Source: Sulfurifustis variabilis
GTDB taxonomy: Bacteria > Pseudomonadota > Gammaproteobacteria > Acidiferrobacterales > Sulfurifustaceae
Assembly (NCBI RefSeq): GCF_002355415.1
Contig: NZ_AP014936.1
Location: 2,046,001-2,110,000 of the forward strand
DNA: 64,000 bases
Direction of reading: 5' to 3'
The notes under the pieces are model-generated. The model saw only the letters and a program-made list of their open reading frames with translations. It was not told where the DNA came from and did no database searches. The translations under genes and the position numbers were made by a program. Shown here in pieces: positions 29,201-37,200 of the stretch; position 1 is the first letter of the stretch; each line of letters begins with the position of its first letter.

Positions 29201-31199
29201 CGTCGGCGGAGACGCCGAACTCGCCGAGCAGTTCATACAGCGCCATCCCCGCGACGAACACGGAGGCCGACCCGATCTCGAGCGTCGTGATAGCGCGCGC
29301 GACCCGCTCGCGCTCGTCCTCCGTCAGGCCGGTCGGGGCGGGGAACACCACCCGGCTCGGCGCGTCGGGCGCGATGCCGGCGAAGGCCTCGTCGAGCACG
29401 TCGAACCAGGCGCGCACCTTCGGGAAGTACACGCTCAGATCGAGGAGCATGTTCGGGTACTGCCCGCCCTCTCCCGGGAACAGGAACGCCACGCGACCGA
29501 GCCCGGCGGCGCCCGGTCCGCCGTAGTGGATGCCGCGCCGCCGGAGGTCCGCGGCCGCGGAGGGCAGCTTCTCCAGGGCGAGCTCGATCTTCTTGCGCAG
29601 CTCGGCCACGTCGGCGCACACCATCGCGAGACGGCAGCGCCCGTGCGGTCTGGCGGCGAGCGCGCACGCGAGCCCGGCGGCCGAGACGCCCGGATCGTCG
29701 ACCACCAGCCGGTGGACCTCTCGCAGCGCTTCGATCAGGCCCTCGGTGCCGTTCGCCGAGAACACGAACAGCTCCGAGGACCAGCTCGCGTGCAGGGCCG
29801 GCCCGCTGGCCTGCGGGTGCTCCTCGAGGATCGCGTGCGCGTTGATTCCGCCGAAACCGAACGCGTTGACGCCCGCGCGGCGCGGCCCCGTCCCCGCGTG
29901 GATCCAGGGACGCGTCGCGTTGTTGACGTAGAGGCTCGACTCCTCGAGCTTCAGACCCGGATTGACGTTCGCGCAGAGCGTCGGCGGCAGCACGCGGTGA
30001 TAGAGCGCCAGGGCCGACTTGATGACGCCGGCGATGCCGGCCGCGGGAATGCAGTGCCCGATCATCGACTTCACGGACCCCAGCGCCCGGCGCGGCAGGC
30101 GTCCGTCCCGTGGGCCGTAGATCCGCTTCATCGTCGCGACTTCGGTCGCGTCGCCGACCGGCATGCCGGTGCCGTGCGCCTCGATCAGCTCCACCGTGTC
30201 CGGATCCACGCCGTTCTCGGCGTACGCGCGCTGCATCGCGAGCAGCTGGCCTTCGAGGCGCGGCGCCAGCAGGCCGAGCGCCCGTCCGTCGCTCGCGCTG
30301 CCGACGCCCTTCACCACGGCGTAGACGCGGTCGCCGTCGCGGAGTGCGTCGCCCAGGCGCTTCAGCACGAGGATGCCGAGCCCCTCGCCGAGCAGCGTGC
30401 CGTCCGCGCCCGCGTCGAACGGGCTGATGTCGGTGCGGGACAGCGCCTTCAGCAGCGCGAACATCATATAAAGCTGCGGCGGCGTGGTCGTGTGCACCCC
30501 GCCCGCGAGCATCATGTCGCACCGTCCGCTGCGCAGCTCCTTGATCGCCTGCTCCAGCGCGATGAGCGAGGACGCGCACGCGGCGTCGACGATGTAGTTC
30601 GGTCCGAGCAGGTCCAGGCGATTGGCGATCCGTCCGGTGATGACGTTCGGAACGAGACTCGGGATCACCTCCGGCGTAAACGGCGGAAGCTTCTCCTTCA
30701 GGCGCGCGCGCAGCTCCTTCGCCATCTCCGGCGTGAAGCCGGGGACCAGCCCGCGCAGCAGCTCCAGCGTCTGGTCGACGACCTGCCCGTGGTGCAGCAG
30801 CGTGTTGTAGCCGCGGTTCACGTACGTGCCGCGTCCGAGGATGATGCCGGTCTTCGCGCCGTCGAACGGGCGGTCGCCGTAGCCGGCATCGGACAGCGCA
30901 TCCCGCGACAGCTTCAGCGCGAGGAAGTGATCCGCGTCGCCGGTCGCCACGGTGCTCGGCATCACGCCGAACTCGACCGGATTGAAGTCGACGAACTCGC
31001 CGAGGAATCCGCCCCGGCGCGTGTAGATCCGATCGTTCTCGGTCGAGGTCGGATCGTAGTACGGGGCCGCCCAGCGGTCGCCGGCCTCGCTCATGCAGTT
31101 CCGCCTGTCCACGATGTTCTGCCAGTAGGCGCGCAGGTCCGGCGCCCCGGCGAACATGGCCGACATGCCGACGATCGCGATGTCGTCTCCGGCGCTCAC
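26229..31199 (-). CDS. Pfa-like synthase subunit 2: KS–AT–DH-like–PPTase
   Basis: A GTG start at 31199 gives 1656 residues. Domains: ketosynthase about 5–460 (DAACASSL with Cys208, EAHGTGMPVGD, SMIGHCIPAAG, so Cys-His-His complete); acyltransferase about 565–870 (FLFPGEGGQYPNML, GHSTGEG with Ser672); a hot-dog/dehydratase region about 1050–1330 (FDHTLG with His1070, LPVIPFTVSMEV); and a 4'-phosphopantetheinyl transferase about 1430–1640 (SISHSLGC, GIDVERLG near 1536, FWCAKEAAAK near 1578). KS and hot-dog domains recall PfaC, and the terminal PPTase recalls PfaE or enediyne synthases, but here they sit in one chain with an AT. It starts 3 bases after the PKS1 stop. Confidence 0.9.
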   Translation of the reverse strand: MSAGDDIAIVGMSAMFAGAPDLRAYWQNIVDRRNCMSEAGDRWAAPYYDPTSTENDRIYTRRGGFLGEFVDFNPVEFGVMPSTVATGDADHFLALKLSRDALSDAGYGDRPFDGAKTGIILGRGTYVNRGYNTLLHHGQVVDQTLELLRGLVPGFTPEMAKELRARLKEKLPPFTPEVIPSLVPNVITGRIANRLDLLGPNYIVDAACASSLIALEQAIKELRSGRCDMMLAGGVHTTTPPQLYMMFALLKALSRTDISPFDAGADGTLLGEGLGILVLKRLGDALRDGDRVYAVVKGVGSASDGRALGLLAPRLEGQLLAMQRAYAENGVDPDTVELIEAHGTGMPVGDATEVATMKRIYGPRDGRLPRRALGSVKSMIGHCIPAAGIAGVIKSALALYHRVLPPTLCANVNPGLKLEESSLYVNNATRPWIHAGTGPRRAGVNAFGFGGINAHAILEEHPQASGPALHASWSSELFVFSANGTEGLIEALREVHRLVVDDPGVSAAGLACALAARPHGRCRLAMVCADVAELRKKIELALEKLPSAAADLRRRGIHYGGPGAAGLGRVAFLFPGEGGQYPNMLLDLSVYFPKVRAWFDVLDEAFAGIAPDAPSRVVFPAPTGLTEDERERVARAITTLEIGSASVFVAGMALYELLGEFGVSADALVGHSTGEGTALIAGGIVRLPTRAETVAAMRRFAQAYRDLGAEGRIPTGALMTVGAVDPERLDAVVSAAGGRLHVALDNCPNQVVLFGERADIDAAVARLGEAGGICVPMPFDRAYHTPLFMPLEPRLRVLYDGLDVGPAATPVYSCATTEPFPSEAEAIRALATRQWFSRVRFRDTITRLHASGVRTFVEVGPGGNLTGFVKDILERGEYLALASNVEGKPGLQQLQQLLGQLYVRGAAVDFAPLYRARSIEPLAPGAKREPAKRAVLDLMMPRMEVSAEALASARQRLAAVLAPAPLQDDVRPDPAAQSPTPVAAAPRPDARVSLLRSHFNLMQEFLSSQTRVLGLMTPPPTATVAAAEAADPDSEAGAWPLLGRVVSMDADSLWCERDVDLARDVFLFDHTLGAAVSARNPELHPLPVIPFTVSMEVVAQAAARLSGKRVIGLYDLRGYRWLALDQGRLRLGVQAGRKPGAPAEIHVRVFVLGDGADRQLVFEGTARLGDEFPAPRPVPPFVLAEEFRPNYAGDKLYANHPDDPTRYAPMFHGPCFQGVKRLRRWGREGIEADFGAIDPNRFFSGLGAARFLTDPALLDSAGQLIGYWVAERFGADLSFFPFRVLKYEQYGPALPPGRPLLCRAHIRIASETGEGGGFEFVDGDDRVVARVAASDPVPASLPPYSRCRLYPRGARLEADFDFIEETGRLWARIEGWQDQYFSIPHVYYRCRLFPQTEYFSSEQPLPAAGVIGRRIDPLPPSFFDDSWGIWKRVLAHLMLGGNERRFWYALPDKGPRRGEWLLGRIAAKDAVRAWAERKYGIRLAPADVEILPDAAGRPVVSCPALGDLTAGAPAVSISHSLGCAVAAAADPGVALGIDVERLGAGRSVEFLDGALTPEETALLPAANAEQRARTLLRFWCAKEAAAKCRGTGLLGDPRAWPVVGIDDEHLLVRRGEHSFRVRVWQSPDEVMAICVEYSQAADTAGEHRERRTASVI

Positions 31200-31202
31200 G
31201 GC

Positions 31203-34200
31203 TCAGGAGTTCCCCGCGAGCCGATTGAGCGCCTGGCTGCACGATCCTTCGAGGTCGCGCATCTCGAGCCGCACCTTGCCGTCGGGCTCGACGAACAGCG
31301 CGTCGTACACGATCTGCTTGCCGTGATCCTGCGACTTCACCCGCATCGCGACGCGCAGCGGGTCCTTGATCGGCGCGGTGCCGTACCGCCGGACCGTGCC
31401 GAAGCGCGTCGGCAGCGCGGTCGTGTTCTGGTTGATGCGGCACCAGACGATGGCGAGCTGCGGCGCGGTATCGACGAGCCCCGGGTCGAACATCCACGCG
31501 CCCTGCTGACCCCCGCCGTGCACCAGCCACGCGGCCGGGGCGCTGGGCCTGGCGACGGCGTCGATGCCGTCCGCGTTGAGACGCTCTATTCCGGAGAGGA
31601 GCTGGAAGCGCGGCCCGTGGAACAGATAGTCCCGGTATACGCGGTCGGTCGCGAGCGCGTTGCCGGTATCGAGCGGGGAAAGCGACATCGTGGGCGGCTC
31701 CGGCAGCGCCGGCGCGAGCAGGACCGAGGCGCGGTAATACGGCAGCTTGCCGTTCGGCTCGAGGATCTCCGCCGACACCGAGAAGGACTCCGAGTCCGAA
31801 TGACTGGAGGCGCGCGCCCGGAACAGGACCGGCGTGCCGTGGCTGCCGTCGACGACGATGCCCCGGAACAGGCGCAGGTCCTGGATGCCGCTGACCACCC
31901 ACTCCGGCCACGCGCGCTGCACGAACTGGACCATCCATTCGAGCGCCATGGTCGCGGGCAGCACCGGCTTGCCGTCGAGCCGGTGATCCTGCAGATACGG
32001 ATCGGTCTCGATCGAGAAGGTGTGCTCCATCACCATCGCGCCCTTCTCGATCCGGGACGTGCTTCGCAGCAGGACCAGCGTATGGCCGTTGGCGCGCGCG
32101 GGCAGGACCGCGTTCGCCGGCGGCGAGGCCGCCGCGGCGGCCTGCCGGGCCCACGGCCCTTCGCCGACGACCACCTCGACCTGCCTCCCCCGCTCCCGCC
32201 GTATCGCCTCCTCGACGAAGGCGCGCCGGCCGGCGTCGAGCGCGATCGGGACGATGCCCTGGCTGCGGAACTGCCGGCGGACGCCCTCGGAGGCCATGCC
32301 CTGGCTGTCCCACGGCCCCCAGTTGATCGCCGCCACGTGCGCCTTCGGGCACGATCGCGCGATCTGCCACGCGAGGCGGTTGACCACCTCGTTCGCGGCC
32401 GCGTAATCGGACTGGCCGCGGTTGCCGTAACGGCCGGCGACCGAGGTGAAGAACACCATGAGCTTCAGCGAATCGGGCCGCAGGTGGCGCGCGAGCAGGA
32501 AGCCGCTGTCCGCCTTGGTGTCGAACACCCGATCGAACGACTCGATCGTCTTGTCGACGATGAACTTGTCCTCGATGACGCCGGCGCCGTGGACGACCGC
32601 ATCGAGGCGACCGTGCGCGGCGTAGATGTCCCCGAGAAGGCGGACGAGCTCCGCCTCGTTGCGCACGTCGGCCACGCGGTAGTCGACCCGCGCCCCGGCC
32701 GCGCGACACCGCGCCAGGTTCCGCCGGATCTCGCGCGCCCCCGTGATCTGCTGCAGCTGCCTGTCGATGAGGACCGGCGTCGCCGCGACGCCGCGCGCCT
32801 TCGCACGCTCGATCAGCAGTTTGCGCAGGGCGCCCGGTTCCTGCGCCGCGGCGGTCTCGCGATCCTCCTCCTCGCCGAGCGAGGAACGGCCGGCGAGGAT
32901 CAGCGTCGGACGGAAGCGGGCGAGCTCCTCGGCGATCTCGGCGGTGATGCCCCGTGCTCCGCCCGTGACCAGCACCACCCAGTCGGCGGCCGGCGCGCTC
33001 TCCGGCGCGGCGGCGGACTTCGCGAGCGGCACGGTGTCGAACACCGTGCGGACACCGCCCGGGTACCCGACCTCGAGTCGCCCGGGGCGCACGAGCTCGG
33101 CCAGAACGTGGCGGCTGCAGTCTTCCGCGCCCAGGCGATCGTCGAAATCGACCGCTTTCGCGCGCAGGCCGCTCCACTCGTGCACGACGCATTTCAGGAG
33201 ACCGCAGGCGCCGCCGCCCGAGGCCGGCCCGGGCATCGCGCCCGCGCGCCCGAACTGTCCGCCCATAAGCGACGCCGCGAGCACCGCGCCCTGGCCGCGC
33301 TTGGCCGCGTCGATCAGGTCCGCGCTGCATTCGCGCAGGAGCCAGAACAGTCCTTTCACGTGCAACCGCGTGGCCGTTCGCCAGCCGTCGAGATCCATCT
33401 GCGTGTTCGCGCGCGCGAGCGGCGCGAGATGGACGATGGCGCACACCGGCCCGTGGGCGGCGCGCGCACGCTTCACGGTATCCGCGAGGGACTCGGGGTC
33501 CGTGAACGCGTCGGCGCCCAACGTCTCCACGCGCGCGCCCTTCGCCGACAGCGCGCCGGCCACCCGTGCCGCGACCCCGAGCTCGTCCTCCGTGATCAGG
33601 ACCAGGCCCTGCGGCCAGCTCTCGTCTCCCGAAGGCAGCGGCTCTTCGACCGCGCGCATCCCGAACATCGGGGGCGTCTCCGCTTGTGCGGCCGGCGCTT
33701 CCGCGACGGCCGGCGCGGCCACGGGCGCAGGCGTCTCCACCGCAGCGACCGCGACGAGCTGATCGAGCACCGCATTCAGCGTCTTCGCGCGCGTGAGGCG
33801 CTCCATCTGCGACTGCACGCGGGTGGCGAGCGTCGGGGGGAGCTGCTTCTGCAGGGCGCCGAGGATTTCGACGCGCTTGATCGAGTCGATGCCGAGATTG
33901 GCCTCGATGTCCTGGTCGAGGCCGAGCATGTCCTGCGGATAGCCGGTGCGGTCGCTCACGATGCCGACGAGCAGGTCGGCGAGCGCGGGGCGGGCGGGCG
34001 CGTCGGGGGTGGTTGCGGTTGCCGGCGAGGGCGGCGCCATTATTGAGGGCGCCGACGGCGCGGCGGATTCGACCGCGGCCGCCGAAACGAGCTGGTCGAG
34101 CACGGCATTCAGCGTCTTCGCCCGCGTCAATCGCTCCATCTGCGACTGCATGCGCGCGGCGAGCGGCGCCGGCAGCTGTTTTTGCAGCGCTCCAATGATT

Positions 34201-37200
34201 TCGACGCGCTTGATCGAGTCGATGCCGAGGTTGGCCTCGATGTCCTGGTCCAGGCCGAGCATGTCCTGCGGATAGCCCGTACGCTCGCTCACGACCTGCA
34301 CCAGCAGGTCGGCCAGCGCGGCGCGGTCGGGTGCCGCCGTCGCGGGAGTGCTCGGCACGGATGCGGGCGCGATGGGGGCCACCGAGGGCGCAGACGGTGC
34401 CGCGAATTCGACCGCCCCCGCCGCGACGAGCTGATCGAGCACCGCATTCAGCGTCTTCGCGCGCGTGAGGCGCTCCATCTGCGACTGCACGCGGGTGGCG
34501 AGCGTCGGGGGGAGCTGCTTCTGCAGGGCGCCGAGGATTTCGACGCGCTTGATCGAGTCGATGCCGAGATTGGCCTCGATGTCCTGGTCGAGGCCGAGCA
34601 TGTCCTGCGGATAGCCGGTGCGGTCGCTCACGATGCCGACGAGCAGGTCGGCGAGCGCGGGGCGGGCGGGCGCGTCGGGGGTGGTTGCGGTTGCCGGCGA
34701 GGGCGGCGCCATTATTGAGGGCGCCGACGGCGCGGGCGGGACGGCAGGGTGCGGCACGGAGGCCAGAGGAGCGGTCGTCGGTGCCGGCGACATCAGCACG
34801 CTCGCCGGCTGCCGAGTGGCCGGCATGGGCGGCGGCACAGGAACGGCAGTTCCCGCCGGCATCGCCGCGACACCGGCCGGACCCGCGAGGAAGTGCCGCA
34901 TGACCTGTTCCTGCACGGCGAGGAACTGGCGCATCGATTCCTGGTACGCGACGAAGGCGTCGCTCCACTGGCCATCCGCCGGCTGATGCGGCGCCGGCGG
35001 TGCAATCATCGGTCCCGAAATCGGTGCGGGTTCCGTATTAGATGGCGTTGGCGGCGACACCGTGGCACGAGCCGCTTCGCGTTCGCGCGCGACCTTCAGG
35101 GATTCCACGTTGAGCGGCGGCAGCTTGCCGGTGCGCCCGGGTTCCTCCGACTGCCGCCGGCAACTGCCGCCGTTGACCAGCCAGGCGCTGGCGGGCAGCG
35201 TGTGGCGAATTTGCGCCACGCGCGCCAGGTCGATCTCCCCGACTTCCCGCCCCTCGAACAGCGCGCTATACCGGAAGCGCACGCCCCGGACCGCGAGCGC
35301 GGCCAGGCACGTCAGGACGCCGGCCAGCCCGGCGCCCGGCGAGTCGAACGACACCGCGTGGAAATCGCGACCGGCGAGCACCTGCGAGACGAGCCGCGTG
35401 AGCACGTTCTTCGGACCGAGCTCGACGAACACCCGCGCGCCGTCGCGATGCATCGCCTCCACCTGCCGGACGAACTCGACGGGACTCAGGAGATGATCCG
35501 CGAGCCGGTCGCGGATCGCCTTCGGGTCGGCCGGATACGGCGTGCCGTCGCGATTCCCGTAAACCGGAACGCGCGGGCTTTCGACCGTGCTCGTCCGGAT
35601 CGCGGCCGCGAGCGGTTCCTGAGCACTCGCCAGCATCGAGGAATGGAATGCGGCCGAGACGGGAAGAACCTGGGCGGTGATGCCCGCAGCCGTGAACTCG
35701 GCCGCCAGCTGCTGGACCCGCTCCTTGGGCCCGGAGATCACGGATTGCCGGGGCGCGTTGTGGTTCGCGATGACGACGTCGCCCTGCCCTTCGAGCCGGC
35801 GGGCCACCTCCTCGCGCGGCGCCTGCACGGCGGCCATCCCGCCGCCCGTCCCCGCCGCGCTCGCCATGACCCGACCGCGCACCGCGGAGAGCGCCAGAAA
35901 ATCCTTCGGGCTCAGGGCGCCGCCCGCGCACAACGCGGCGTACTCCCCGTAACTGTGCCCGCCCGCCATGTCCGGCGCGATGCCGAGCCGCGCGGCCAGG
36001 CGCATGAATCCGAGCGCCATGGCGCCGATGGCCGGCTGCGCGACCGCGGTGTTCGTGAGCGCGGCGCGGTGCTCGTTCTCTTCGCTCTCGCTGAAGGCGC
36101 CCACGGGATACACGAACTGACTGAGCGGTTTCGGGAGCGCGCTCCTGAGCTCGCCGTCCGCGAACTCGAAGGCCGAGCGAAGCTCGTCGAGGTACAGCGC
36201 GGCTTCCCGTCCCATGTCCACGTACTGCGAGCCCTGGCCGGGGAAGAGGAACGCGACTTTCGGCGCCGCCTCGCCGAGATTGAGGCCCAGATGCACGTTG
36301 CCCGGCAGGGGTCCGGCGCCCGCGAGATGGCCGCTCAGCGCGGTGAGCGCCTCAATCAGCTCCTCCCGCGTCTTCGCCACGATCGCTGCCATGCAGCGCG
36401 CGCCGGCCGCCGCCTCCGCCTTGCGCGCGCAGGCGTAGGCCAGATCGTGCAGCCGCGGCTCGCCGCCCGCCGACAGACCGGCGTGCAGCGCCTGTATCTC
36501 CTTGGCGAGCTGCCCGCGGTTCGGCGCGCCGAACACGAACAGCTCCGCCGGCCAGACGCTGCCGCCCGCGGGCCGGGCGGAGGGACGCAGGTCGCCGTCG
36601 TACTCCTCGAGGACCACGTGGAAGTTGGTGCCGCCGAACCCGAACGCGCTCACGCCGGCGCGGCGCGGGTATTCGGGATCGCGCAGCCACGGCCGTGCGT
36701 TCTTGAGCAGGTACACCGGGCTGTCCCGGTCGGCGATGGACGCGATCGGCTGCTCCACCCCGGCGTGCGGCGGCAACACCTTGTGGTGCAACGACAGCAT
36801 CGTCTTGATGAGGCCGGCGGCGCCGGCGCTTGCCTTCGTGTGACCGATCAGCGTCTTCACCGAACCCAGGGCGCAGCTCCGCGCGGGAGCCTCGTGCTCG
36901 CGCAGCAGCGTCACGACCGTCTGCGCCTCCGCGCTGTCGCCCACGGCGGTCCCGGTCCCGTGCGCTTCGAGCATCCCGAGGGTGCGCGGCGAAAAGCCGG
37001 CCTTGTCGTACGCGCGCCGCAGTGCGCGCACCTGTCCGGCCGGCAACGGCGCGGTGAGCCCGAGCGCCTTGCCGTCGCTCGAGCTGCCGACCGCCTTGAT
37101 CACGCCGTAGATGCGATCGCCGTCGCGCTCCGCGTCCGCCAGGCGCTTGAGCACCACGACCGCCAGCCCTTCGCTGATGACGATGCCGTCGGCGTCCTTG

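Noticed and set aside
26094..34046. Very long open frame on the plus strand opposite the synthase genes
   Set aside because: It is antisense to the KS, AT, ACP and KR motifs, which are clear on the minus strand. Its product is rich in Arg, His and Ala with no domain pattern, as expected from high-GC codon bias.
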